From: Citrobacter freundii
GTDB taxonomy: Bacteria; Pseudomonadota; Gammaproteobacteria; Enterobacterales; Enterobacteriaceae
Reading direction: 5' to 3'
DNA: 64,000 nucleotides
Assembly: GCF_011077955.1 (NCBI RefSeq)
Contig: NZ_JAALBX010000008.1
Span: 1 to 64,000 of the forward strand
Part shown: positions 25,517 through 34,876 of the stretch, in pieces
How positions within the stretch are numbered: position 1 is the stretch's first letter
Layout of the letters: each line of letters opens with the position of its first letter
Notes under the pieces: model-generated
Database searches by the model: none
Seen by the model: only the letters and a program-made list of their open reading frames with translations
What the model was told of the DNA's origin: nothing
Position numbers and translations under genes: made by a program

Positions 25517-25532
25517 TGGCACGGTTAATGCA
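25517..25532 (+). promoter_or_regulatory. Sigma-54 promoter of glmY
   Basis: TGGCAC-N5-ATGCA matches the sigma-54 -24/-12 consensus (GG at 25518-25519, GC at 25530-25531). Transcription would start about 12 bp further on, at the first base of the GlmY homology. In E. coli the GlrK-GlrR pair, encoded just downstream here, drives this promoter. Confidence 0.8.
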
Positions 25533-25543
25533 TAATAACGCGC

Positions 25544-25727
25544 AGTGGCTCATTCACCTTCTTATGTCAGCCCCACGCGAGTGCTACATAAACTTCGAAT
25601 GACGCACATACAGGTGCCTGCCGTCCACCAATTGATACAGCACTGCTCTATCAGACATCGGGCGACACGTTGAGTAAGGCACCGCCTATTTCCATCGCAA
25701 AGGCAGGGATTGTTCCCTGCCTTTGTC
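25544..25727 (+). ncRNA. glmY: Small RNA GlmY
   Basis: The 5' end AGTGGCTCATTCACC, the internal TATGTCAGCCCC and GTGCTACATAAACTT blocks, and the 3' region CACCGCCTATTTCCATCGC all resemble E. coli GlmY. It ends in a terminator (AGGCAGGGA / TCCCTGCCT followed by T-rich DNA). In E. coli GlmY traps the adaptor RapZ, which spares GlmZ and raises GlmS (glucosamine-6-phosphate synthase) production. Position between purL and glrK is conserved. Ends are estimated from the known 184-nt size. Confidence 0.88.
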
Positions 25728-25802
25728 GTTTCTGCGATTTGGCTTTCCTGCATTCGTTTCGTCAGCTAGCATCCGGATATCCTCTTTTTAAACGAGAATC
25801 CT

Positions 25803-27239
25803 GTGAAACGCTGGTCACTTTTCCCTCGCTCGCTGCGTCAGCTGGTCGTAATGGCCTTTTTACTGATTTTATTGCCGTTGCTGGTGCTTGCCTGGCAGGC
25901 GTGGCAGAGCCTTAACGATCTCAGCGAACAGGCGGCACGTACCAATCGCACAACCCTGATTGACGCCCGGCGCAGCGAAGCCATGACCAACGCCGCCTTA
26001 GAGATGGAGCGTAGCTATCGGCAATACTGCGTTCTGGATGATGCGACCCTCGAAAAGGTTTACCAGAATCAGCGTAAGCGTTATGCCCAGATGCTCGAAT
26101 CCCATGTCGGCGTCCTTCCCGATAAAGCGCTCTACCAGCGCCTGAAAGATAATCTTGATGCGCTGGCGCAGTTACAGTGTCAGAACAGCGGGCCGACCGA
26201 GGCGGCTGACGACAATCTGGAAGCGTTTGCGAAAGCCAATACTGAAATGGTGCAATCAACCCGCACGGTGGTATTTACCCGTGGGCAACAGCTGCAACAG
26301 GATATCGCCTTACGCGGGCAATTTTTTGGCTGGCAGGCATTACTCCTGTTTCTGGTAAGCCTGGGGTTAGTGATGCTTTTTACCCGGATGATCATAGGCC
26401 CGGTGAAAGGCATTGAGCGGATGATCAATCGGCTCGGTGAGGGGGAGTCGTTAGGCGAGGCCGCGATGTTTAACGGCCCGCGCGAATTGCGCTCGGTAGG
26501 GCAGCGGGTAATTTGGCTCAGCGAACGCCTCTCCTGGCTTGAGTCCCAACGCCATCAGTTTTTACGCCATATTTCCCATGAGTTGAAAACGCCGCTGGCA
26601 AGCCTGCGTGAGGGTACCGACTTGCTGGCCGATCGGGTTGTTGGACCGTTGACGGCGGAACAAGAGGAAGTGGTGCAAATTCTTGATAGCAGCAGCCGTA
26701 ACTTACAAAAACTGATTGAGCAACTGCTGGACTATAACCGTAAGCTGGCGGACGGCGTCATTGAGCTTGAGAACGTTGCACTGGCTCCGCTGATAGAGAT
26801 GGTGGTATCGGCGCACAGTTTGCCGGCTCGATCGAAAATGATGCGTACCGAACTGGCACTGGAAGCGGCGGCCTGCCAGGCTGAACCCATGTTATTGATG
26901 AGTGTTATCGATAATCTCTATTCCAACGCGGTGCACTATGGTTCTGAATCCGGTAACATTTATATCCGCAGTCGTCAGGTGGGTAATCACGTGCGTATTG
27001 ATGTCGCCAACAGCGGCACGCCCATCCCGCAGGCCGAGCAAGCTATGATATTTGAGCCATTCTTTCAGGGAAGTCATCAACGAAAAGGGGCAGTGAAAGG
27101 CAGTGGCCTGGGGTTAAGCATCGCCCAGGATTGTATTCGACGGATGCATGGGGAACTCCATCTGGTGAACGATAACACCGCCGATGTCTGTTTCCGCATC
27201 GAATTGCCTGTCTGTAACCCGGAACAATCGTCATCATGA
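25803..27239 (+). CDS. glrK: Sensor histidine kinase GlrK (QseE)
   Basis: A 478-residue membrane sensor kinase. It has an N-terminal membrane segment (LRQLVVMAFLLILLPLLVLAW), a periplasmic domain of about 130 residues, a second membrane segment near residues 177-197, a HAMP linker, the H-box FLRHISHELKTPLASL, an N-box DNLYSNAVHYG and a G-box GSGLGLSIAQD. It phosphorylates GlrR. The start codon is GTG at 25803. It overlaps qseG by four bases. Confidence 0.96.
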   Translation: MKRWSLFPRSLRQLVVMAFLLILLPLLVLAWQAWQSLNDLSEQAARTNRTTLIDARRSEAMTNAALEMERSYRQYCVLDDATLEKVYQNQRKRYAQMLESHVGVLPDKALYQRLKDNLDALAQLQCQNSGPTEAADDNLEAFAKANTEMVQSTRTVVFTRGQQLQQDIALRGQFFGWQALLLFLVSLGLVMLFTRMIIGPVKGIERMINRLGEGESLGEAAMFNGPRELRSVGQRVIWLSERLSWLESQRHQFLRHISHELKTPLASLREGTDLLADRVVGPLTAEQEEVVQILDSSSRNLQKLIEQLLDYNRKLADGVIELENVALAPLIEMVVSAHSLPARSKMMRTELALEAAACQAEPMLLMSVIDNLYSNAVHYGSESGNIYIRSRQVGNHVRIDVANSGTPIPQAEQAMIFEPFFQGSHQRKGAVKGSGLGLSIAQDCIRRMHGELHLVNDNTADVCFRIELPVCNPEQSSS

Positions 27240-27985
27240 ATGTATTTTTTAACAGGCTTTTACGGCGCGCAGCGTCGTTCGTAACACCGATTTTTTCTCG
27301 CCCTCTCGCAGGCGGCGCGCTGGCAGCCTTGTTGCTCACTGGCTGCGTTCAGGACGCCATTCACAGCAAAATCGATAAAAATCAGCATAAACTTCCCGAG
27401 CACCAATTGGCCGATTTTTTGTCAACCGATTGCCAGGATATCTGGGAACTGACAGGCCGTGAGAGCGACAGCAACCCACTGTACTGGCTGCGCGGCATAG
27501 ACTGCGCTGACCGTCTTGGTCCTGCCGAAGCGCGGGCTCAGGCGGGCGTATTGCAGGACGACACCTGGCAGGCCAACTTTAAACGCGGCATCCTGCTAGC
27601 TAATGCAAAAATCTCCCCCATGGAGCGGCGGCGCTACGTTAATCGACTCGATGAACTGGCGGCGGATATCCCCTCGCAAATCCGCCCGCTCTATCAGGTG
27701 TGGCGTGATAATCAGGCCACGCAGTTGCAGCTTTCCGATGAACGTAGCCGGTACGCCAAACTTCAGCAAACCTCCGACAGCGAACTGGATACGTTACGCG
27801 AGCAAGAGCATCGCCTGCGTAATCAACTGGCGTTGGTCAGCCAAAAACTGGAAAACTTAACCGACATTGAGCGCCGTCTCTCATCGCGCAAAACGCCGGG
27901 CAGCGAATTGCCCGACACGGCGCATCCGGCGGCCTCGCCTGATGACAAGGATATTCCCGTTGATACGCATGAGGCTAAGCCATGA
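27236..27985 (+). CDS. qseG: Outer-membrane lipoprotein QseG
   Basis: A 249-residue lipoprotein. The lipobox is LLTGC, with the modified cysteine at about residue 37 after an unusually long N-terminal segment. The mature part is rich in Gln and charged residues and has a likely coiled coil (about residues 160-210). In E. coli QseG binds the periplasmic domain of GlrK (QseE) and affects its activity. It is encoded between the kinase and regulator genes with four-base overlaps on both sides. Confidence 0.93.
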   Translation: MNVFFNRLLRRAASFVTPIFSRPLAGGALAALLLTGCVQDAIHSKIDKNQHKLPEHQLADFLSTDCQDIWELTGRESDSNPLYWLRGIDCADRLGPAEARAQAGVLQDDTWQANFKRGILLANAKISPMERRRYVNRLDELAADIPSQIRPLYQVWRDNQATQLQLSDERSRYAKLQQTSDSELDTLREQEHRLRNQLALVSQKLENLTDIERRLSSRKTPGSELPDTAHPAASPDDKDIPVDTHEAKP

Positions 27986-29319
27986 CCCAGCATAAACCGG
28001 CACACCTGCTCCTGGTGGACGACGACCCCGGCTTGCTCAAGCTGCTGGGATTGCGTCTGACCAGCGAAGGTTACAGCGTTGAAACCGCGGCAAGCGGCCT
28101 TGAAGGTTTACGGGTGCTGGCACGTGAGCAGATCGATCTCGTCATCAGCGATTTGCGGATGGATGAGATGGACGGGATGCAACTGTTTAGCGAAATCCAG
28201 AAAGTGCAGCCGGGCCTTCCCGTTATTATTCTTACCGCCCATGGCTCGATACCCGACGCGGTCGCCGCGACGCAGCAGGGTGTGTTCAGCTTTCTTACCA
28301 AACCTGTTGATAAAGACGCGCTTTATAAGGCAATTGACGATGCGCTGGCCCATAAAAGGGTCGGCGGAGATGATGAATGGCAAAACACCATCGTCACCCG
28401 CAGCCCCACAATGCTGCGTCTGCTGGAACAGGCGCGTATGGTGGCGCAATCCGATGTAAGTGTGCTCATTCACGGTCAGAGCGGTACCGGGAAAGAGGTG
28501 CTGGCGCAGGCGATTCATAATGCCAGCCCCCGGGCTAAAAATGCGTTTATCGCCATTAACTGTGGCGCATTGCCGGAACAATTGCTGGAATCAGAACTGT
28601 TCGGCCATGCACGCGGGGCCTTTACCGGCGCGGTAAGCAGCCGGGAAGGGCTGTTTCAGGCAGCGGAAGGCGGCACTTTATTTCTTGATGAAATCGGCGA
28701 CATGCCTGTCTCGCTTCAGGTTAAGCTGCTGCGTGTATTGCAGGAGCGTAAGGTCCGTCCGCTTGGCAGCAATCGGGATATTGATATCGATGTGCGGATT
28801 ATTTCCGCTACTCATCGCGATCTGCCTAAAGCGATGGAGCGCGGCGAATTCCGCGAAGATCTGTTTTATCGCCTCAATGTAGTGAGCCTGCGGATCCCTG
28901 CGCTAAACGAGCGGGCAGAAGATATTCCGCTGCTGGCGAACCAACTGCTGCGTCAGGCGGCGGAGCGGCATAAACCCTTCGTTCGGCGTTTTTCCGCAGA
29001 AGCCATGAAATACCTGATGGCGGCAAGCTGGCCGGGCAATGTGCGCCAGTTAGTGAACGTCATTGAGCAGTGCGTGGCGCTGACGTCTGCGCCCGTTATC
29101 AGCGAAGCGCTGGTAGGCCAGGCGCTGGAAGGGGAAAATTCAGTTCTGCCGACCTTTGTCGAAGCGCGTAATCAATTTGAACTCAACTATCTGCGAAAAA
29201 TTTTGCAGATAACCAAAGGCAACGTGACCCACGCCGCACGTATGGCGGGGCGTAACCGTACCGAGTTCTATAAATTACTCTCCCGGCATGAGCTCGATGC
29301 AAATGATTTTAAAGAGTAG
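27982..29319 (+). CDS. glrR: Sigma-54-dependent response regulator GlrR (QseF)
   Basis: A 445-residue NtrC-type activator. The receiver domain carries the phosphorylated Asp in LVISDLRMDEMDG. The AAA+ domain has Walker A GQSGTGKEVLA and the sigma-54 contact loop GAFTGA. A C-terminal helix-turn-helix ends the protein (NVTHAARMAGRNRTEFYKLL). It activates glmY from the sites described upstream. Confidence 0.97.
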   Translation: MTQHKPAHLLLVDDDPGLLKLLGLRLTSEGYSVETAASGLEGLRVLAREQIDLVISDLRMDEMDGMQLFSEIQKVQPGLPVIILTAHGSIPDAVAATQQGVFSFLTKPVDKDALYKAIDDALAHKRVGGDDEWQNTIVTRSPTMLRLLEQARMVAQSDVSVLIHGQSGTGKEVLAQAIHNASPRAKNAFIAINCGALPEQLLESELFGHARGAFTGAVSSREGLFQAAEGGTLFLDEIGDMPVSLQVKLLRVLQERKVRPLGSNRDIDIDVRIISATHRDLPKAMERGEFREDLFYRLNVVSLRIPALNERAEDIPLLANQLLRQAAERHKPFVRRFSAEAMKYLMAASWPGNVRQLVNVIEQCVALTSAPVISEALVGQALEGENSVLPTFVEARNQFELNYLRKILQITKGNVTHAARMAGRNRTEFYKLLSRHELDANDFKE

Positions 29320-29404
29320 TTTTGCTGCCAAACTTTCATAAAATTATGATACGGTGAGCAACCGATTACGCGTTGTTAACCGTGCCGCTGGCGAGATGAT
29401 TTAA

Positions 29405-29752
<348 letters not shown>

Positions 29753-29793
29753 CAGACTTGCCTCTCCTGCGGTTTGTTCCCCAGGAGAGGACG

Positions 29794-29958
29794 TTACTCC
29801 ACCCCGCCTGCTGTTGCTTCCTGCTGCTTACGCAAAAAATCCTGCCGGACAATTTCCAGTGCGCCTAAAGCTGTTTCAACCGGAATATTGTGCGTTTCCA
29901 GCAGCATAATTAAATCCACGGCGAGCTTGACCTCATCCGGGGCATTATCCAGCGACAT
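29794..29958 (-). CDS. ybaM: DUF2496 small protein YbaM
   Basis: A 54-residue protein read from the minus strand: it begins [20 protein letters not shown] and ends in [10 protein letters not shown]. It closely resembles E. coli YbaM (53 residues) and lies next to priC in the same way, with 17 bp between them. Function is unknown. A GAGAAAAT ribosome-binding region precedes its start. Confidence 0.88.
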   Translation of the reverse strand: MSLDNAPDEVKLAVDLIMLLETHNIPVETALGALEIVRQDFLRKQQEATAGGVE

Positions 29959-29975
29959 GATTTTCTCCTTGTTGA

Positions 29976-30503
29976 TTAACGGGTCTGACGCGCCAGCGCG
30001 CCTTCAATCGCGGCCAGCGCCTGGCGACAACGTGTAAGCCGGCCTTCCAGCGCCTCGATTTCTTTATGTAATTTTTGCTGAACCTGTAAGGTTTCAACAT
30101 CACGCAGTTGCGCTTCGCGCTGGCGTATCATCGCCTGCAGACGTCGCTCGTAATCCTGATGCTGCAACAACTGCGCGTGACGACGCCCCGCAGGCAAATG
30201 CGCGCTGTCATGATAGCGTAGCGACCAGGTGGCGCTTTCGCGCGCCAGCGCTTCCATCTGGGCCACGAGATGTTCCGCAAGCCAGGCGACCTGCTCGGTT
30301 TTATGCTCCCGGACGTACAGCGTCAGGGCTTCCAGATTGCGCCAGCATTCCTGAAGATAATCATGGATAACCGTGGAGCGGGTCTGGAAAAGCTGGCGGT
30401 CAAAACGCGCCGACAGGGTGCGATGCTGCGCCAGCGGCTCAAGCGTTTCGGCAAGGCTTTGCATACGCGTTTGTAGCGATTGTAATAATCGGTCGGTTTT
30501 CAT
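29976..30503 (-). CDS. priC: Primosomal replication protein N'' (PriC)
   Basis: A 175-residue helical, basic protein. PriC reloads the replicative helicase at stalled forks by a pathway separate from PriA-PriB. Homology to E. coli PriC is clear over its length (for example [19 protein letters not shown]). Together with the downstream ybaM it forms a minus-strand pair divergent from ybaN. Confidence 0.94.
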   Translation of the reverse strand: MKTDRLLQSLQTRMQSLAETLEPLAQHRTLSARFDRQLFQTRSTVIHDYLQECWRNLEALTLYVREHKTEQVAWLAEHLVAQMEALARESATWSLRYHDSAHLPAGRRHAQLLQHQDYERRLQAMIRQREAQLRDVETLQVQQKLHKEIEALEGRLTRCRQALAAIEGALARQTR

Positions 30504-30568
30504 TCGCTCTCCGCTAAGTCCCGCGTGCGCTGTGCTACAGTAGCCGTCATGATCCTGTGGAAGCGACT

Positions 30569-30946
30569 ATGCGAAGACTTATTTTACTCATCATTGGTTG
30601 GATTGCGGTAGTGCTTGCGACGCTTGGCGTCGTGCTTCCCTTGCTGCCCACGACGCCGTTTTTATTGCTGGCTGCCTGGTGTTTTGCTCGTTCTTCACCG
30701 CGGTTTCACCACTGGTTGCTGTATCGCTCCTGGTTCGGCGGTTATATACGCTACTGGCAACAGCATAAAGCAATGCCGCGTGGTGCCAAGCCCCGCGCGA
30801 TAGCGTTTATTCTTGTTACATTTGCGGTTTCGCTGTGGGTGGTAAAAATGTTCTGGGTGCGTATGTTGTTATTAATTATCCTGTGTTGCCTGCTTATCTT
30901 TATGTGGCGCATCCCGGTGATTGATGAAAAGCAACAAAACACCTGA
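30569..30946 (+). CDS. ybaN: DUF454 inner-membrane protein YbaN
   Basis: A 125-residue protein with three hydrophobic segments (about residues 3-20, 22-40 and 75-110). The conserved LGVVLPLLPTTPFLLLAAWC and CFARSSPRFHHWLL regions define the DUF454 family. Function is not established. The ATG at 30569 gives MRRLILLIIGW, as in E. coli; an upstream GTG is less likely. Confidence 0.93.
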   Translation: MRRLILLIIGWIAVVLATLGVVLPLLPTTPFLLLAAWCFARSSPRFHHWLLYRSWFGGYIRYWQQHKAMPRGAKPRAIAFILVTFAVSLWVVKMFWVRMLLLIILCCLLIFMWRIPVIDEKQQNT

Positions 30947-31099
30947 AGTTGCATCTCAAATTGTTGCATTTCGATGGCTCAGCCAGTACATTCTGGCGTT
31001 TTCGGCAACAGACACGCCCTGGTTAACGTTTATCCATAATCGCGTTTACCCCCTTTGGCGTGCCCTGTGAGTCAACCCGTTTTTATCAGGCATGTAATT

Positions 31100-31651
31100 A
31101 TGACCGCGACTGCACAGCAGCTTGAATTTCTCAAAGACAGTATCAAAAGCATCCAGGATTACCCGAAACCGGGGATTCTGTTTCGTGACGTCACCAGCCT
31201 GCTGGAAGACCCCAAAGCCTATGCGTTAAGCATTGAACTGCTGACCGAGCGCTACAAAAATACCGGTATCACCAAAGTGGTGGGCACCGAAGCGCGTGGT
31301 TTCCTGTTCGGCGCACCGGTAGCGCTGGCGCTGGGCGTGGGGTTTGTCCCCGTGCGTAAACCGCGCAAACTGCCGCGTGAAACTATCGCGGAAAGCTATG
31401 AGCTGGAGTACGGCACCGATCAGCTTGAGATCCATGTTGATGCTATCAAGCCTGGCGATAAAGTGCTGGTGGTAGACGATCTGCTGGCGACTGGCGGGAC
31501 GATTGACGCCACCGTAAAATTGATTCGTCGTCTTGGCGGTGAAGTCAAAGACGCCGCGTTTATCATTAACTTGTTCGATCTTGGCGGCGAGCAGCGTCTG
31601 CAAAAAGCGGGCATTGACTGCTTCAGCCTGGTCCCGTTCCCCGGTCATTGA
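31100..31651 (+). CDS. apt: Adenine phosphoribosyltransferase
   Basis: A 183-residue purine salvage enzyme that makes AMP from adenine and PRPP. The PRPP-binding motif [13 protein letters not shown] is intact. The start at 31100 ([18 protein letters not shown]) matches the E. coli protein. It is followed after 88 bp by dnaX, the E. coli arrangement. Confidence 0.97.
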   Translation: MTATAQQLEFLKDSIKSIQDYPKPGILFRDVTSLLEDPKAYALSIELLTERYKNTGITKVVGTEARGFLFGAPVALALGVGFVPVRKPRKLPRETIAESYELEYGTDQLEIHVDAIKPGDKVLVVDDLLATGGTIDATVKLIRRLGGEVKDAAFIINLFDLGGEQRLQKAGIDCFSLVPFPGH

Positions 31652-31739
31652 TATTCGCCCCGACAGCCTCGCCGTACAGGTGGGGCTGTGTTAGCATTAC
31701 CCCTCTCTAATCACCATCCAGGCATTTCAGAGCCAGCCC

Positions 31740-33695
31740 ATGAGTTATCAGGTCTTAGCCCGTAAATGGCGCCCACAAACCTTTGCTGACGTTGTCGGCC
31801 AGGAACATGTACTGACCGCGCTGGCGAACGGGTTATCCCTTGGGCGCATCCATCACGCGTACCTGTTTTCCGGCACGCGTGGCGTCGGGAAAACCTCGAT
31901 TGCGCGTCTGTTAGCCAAAGGACTTAACTGCGAAACCGGCATCACCGCGACCCCTTGTGGCGTATGTGATAATTGCCGCGAAATTGAGCAGGGTCGCTTC
32001 GTCGATTTAATAGAAATCGATGCCGCCTCGCGTACCAAAGTCGAAGATACCCGCGATCTGCTGGATAACGTGCAGTACGCGCCGGCTCGCGGGCGCTTTA
32101 AAGTTTATCTTATCGACGAAGTGCATATGCTCTCGCGTCACAGCTTCAATGCGTTGTTAAAGACGCTGGAAGAGCCGCCTTCGCACGTAAAATTCCTGCT
32201 CGCGACCACCGATCCGCAAAAACTGCCGGTGACGATTTTGTCGCGCTGCCTGCAATTCCACCTGAAGGCGTTGGATGTCGACCAGATCCGCCATCAGCTC
32301 GAACATATTCTTACCCAGGAAAAAATCGAGCACGAATCACGGGCGTTGCAACTGCTGGCGCGCGCGGCGGAAGGCAGCCTGCGCGATGCGCTGAGTCTTA
32401 CCGATCAAGCTATTGCCAGCGGCGACGGGCAGGTCACGACCGATACCGTGAGTGCCATGCTCGGCACGCTGGACGATGCCCAGGCGCTGTCGTTAATTGA
32501 AGCGCTGGCGCGTGCGGAAGGCGAAACCGTGATGCGCCTGCTCAACGATGCGCATACCCGCGGCGTAGAGTGGGAAGCGTTGCTGGTGGAAATGCTGAGC
32601 CTGTTGCACCGCATCGCCATGGTTCAGCTTTCCCCTACGGCCATCGGCACCGATATGGCCGCAATTGAACAACGTCTGAAAGAGCTGGCGCGTACGGTGC
32701 CGCCTGCGGACGTACAACTGTATTACCAGACATTACTGATTGGCCGCAAAGAGCTTCCCTGGGCGCCCGACAGACGTATGGGTGTGGAAATGACGCTGTT
32801 GCGCGCGCTGGCGTTCCATCCGCGTGCGCCGCTCCCTGAACCGCAAAACGCGCAGCCGACGATCCCGGTCGTGGCGGCGCAGCCGGTCGTTCGCGTCGAC
32901 GCGCCAGCGCCTGCGGTTCGCGCACCGTCTGCGTCCACGCAACCTGCATCAGCGCAACCTGCGGCTGACACCGCGCTGCCGGATGCCACCAGCCAACTGC
33001 TGGAAGCCAGAAGCCGTCTGCAAAAAGCCCAGGAGGGCAACAAAACAAAAAAGGGTGAACCGGCAGCGTCAGGAACTGCGCGGCCGGTGAGCAACTCTGC
33101 GCTTGAACGGCTGGCATCGGTAACCGAACGGGTAAAAGCAAAACCGGCGAAAACGCCGCAGGAGAGCGTGCCTGCGAAACCGGAAGCCTACCGCTGGAAA
33201 GCGCAGAACGTCGTGGAAGTGGTGGTGGAGCCCGTCGCGACGCCAAAAGCGCTTAAGAAAGCGCTGGAGCATGAAAAAACGCCGGAACTTGCTGCGAAAC
33301 TGGCAGAAGAATCCCTTTCGCGCGATGAATGGGCGCGTGATGTAAGCTTAATGAAGCTGCCGAAACTGGTCGAGCAGGTGGCGTTAAATGCCTGGAAGGA
33401 ACAGGACGGGCAACAGGTTTGTCTGCATCTGCGTCCTACCCAGCGCCATTTAAATTCACCGGCAGCGCGACAAACCATCAGCGAAGCGCTGAGTCAGCTT
33501 TATGGCGCGCCGATTGAACTGACTATCATTGAAGATGATAATCTTGCACAACGTACGCCCCTCGAGTGGCGTCAGGCAATTTACGAAGAGAAGCTCGCGC
33601 AGGCGCGTGAGTCGATCATTGCGGATGCCAATATTCAGACCCTGCGTCGTTTCTTCGATGCGGATCTGGATGAAGAGAGTATTCGTCCCCTTTGA
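31740..33695 (+). CDS. dnaX: DNA polymerase III subunits tau and gamma
   Basis: The full frame encodes the 651-residue tau subunit of the clamp loader. The AAA+ region shows Walker A FSGTRGVGKTS, a zinc-binding CGVCDNC and an SRC sensor motif (ILSRCLQF). A Pro/Ala-rich linker (about residues 365-430) leads to the C-terminal part that binds DnaB and the polymerase core. A programmed frameshift site at 33047 would give the shorter gamma subunit. It starts the dnaX-ybaB-recR cluster. Confidence 0.97.
   Translation: MSYQVLARKWRPQTFADVVGQEHVLTALANGLSLGRIHHAYLFSGTRGVGKTSIARLLAKGLNCETGITATPCGVCDNCREIEQGRFVDLIEIDAASRTKVEDTRDLLDNVQYAPARGRFKVYLIDEVHMLSRHSFNALLKTLEEPPSHVKFLLATTDPQKLPVTILSRCLQFHLKALDVDQIRHQLEHILTQEKIEHESRALQLLARAAEGSLRDALSLTDQAIASGDGQVTTDTVSAMLGTLDDAQALSLIEALARAEGETVMRLLNDAHTRGVEWEALLVEMLSLLHRIAMVQLSPTAIGTDMAAIEQRLKELARTVPPADVQLYYQTLLIGRKELPWAPDRRMGVEMTLLRALAFHPRAPLPEPQNAQPTIPVVAAQPVVRVDAPAPAVRAPSASTQPASAQPAADTALPDATSQLLEARSRLQKAQEGNKTKKGEPAASGTARPVSNSALERLASVTERVKAKPAKTPQESVPAKPEAYRWKAQNVVEVVVEPVATPKALKKALEHEKTPELAAKLAEESLSRDEWARDVSLMKLPKLVEQVALNAWKEQDGQQVCLHLRPTQRHLNSPAARQTISEALSQLYGAPIELTIIEDDNLAQRTPLEWRQAIYEEKLAQARESIIADANIQTLRRFFDADLDEESIRPL
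33031..33088 (+). other. Programmed -1 ribosomal frameshift site in dnaX
   Basis: The slippery heptamer A AAA AAG occupies 33047-33053 in the reading frame. A Shine-Dalgarno-like AGGAGGG (33031-33037) lies about 10 bases upstream and a stem ACCGGC / GCCGGT (33059-33088) lies downstream, the three known stimulators in E. coli. After slipping, ribosomes read GGG and then stop at TGA (33056-33058). This gives a gamma subunit of about 439 residues. Confidence 0.88.
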
Positions 33696-34105
<410 letters not shown>

Positions 34106-34106
<1 letters not shown>

Positions 34107-34711
34107 TGCAAACCAGTCCTCTGTTGACCCAACTGATGGAAGCACTGCGTTGCCTGCCGGGCGTTGGCCCGAAATCAGCGCAACGTATGGCTTTCACGCT
34201 GCTTCAGCGCGATCGCAGCGGCGGTATGCGCCTGGCGCAGGCGCTGACGCGTGCGATGTCGGAAATCGGCCATTGCGCCGATTGCCGCACCTTCACCGAG
34301 CAGGAGATATGCCATATTTGCGCCAACCCGCGCCGTCGGGAAAATGGCCAAATTTGCATTGTGGAAAGCCCGGCGGATATCTATGCGATTGAGCAAACCG
34401 GACAGTTTTCCGGCCGTTATTTTGTACTGATGGGCCATCTTTCTCCGCTTGATGGCATCGGCCCGCAGGACATTGGACTGGATCGCCTTGAGCAGCGCCT
34501 CGAAACCGAGACGCTCAAAGAGGTCATCCTTGCCACCAACCCGACGGTGGAAGGCGAAGCCACGGCGAATTACATCGCCGAACTTTGCGGCCAGTACGGC
34601 GTAGACGCCAGCCGCATCGCCCACGGCGTGCCGGTGGGCGGTGAGCTGGAAATGGTGGACGGCACCACGCTGTCGCACTCGCTGGTGGGTCGTCATAAGA
34701 TTGTTTTTTAA
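34106..34711 (+). CDS. recR: Recombination protein RecR
   Basis: A 201-residue repair protein that partners RecO and RecF at DNA gaps. A helix-hairpin-helix region ([13 protein letters not shown]) comes first, then a C4 zinc finger (CADC ... CHIC) and a TOPRIM domain. It is coupled to ybaB and followed by a hairpin at about 34721-34736 (GCGTGT / ACACGC). Confidence 0.97.
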
Positions 34712-34740
34712 TCAGTCGAAGCGTGTCTTTACACGCTCCG

Positions 34741-34770
34741 CTTGAAATATTTCCTCGCTAACCCCATTTC
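34741..34770 (+). promoter_or_regulatory. Sigma-32 heat-shock promoter of htpG
   Basis: CTTGAAA (34741-34747), a 14-bp spacer and CCCCATTTC (34762-34770) closely fit the sigma-32 consensus CTTGAAA-N13-15-CCCCATNT. It lies about 105 bp upstream of the htpG start codon. Confidence 0.85.
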
Positions 34771-34876
34771 ACTTCCATCGTATTTTTCCTGATGTCTGGT
34801 TTGCCCGAAGGCCTTCGCTCATCGCTTCTGGTGTTGAGGCGTAAAGGATAAGGGTATTTTGTTGAGGTATGACTCT

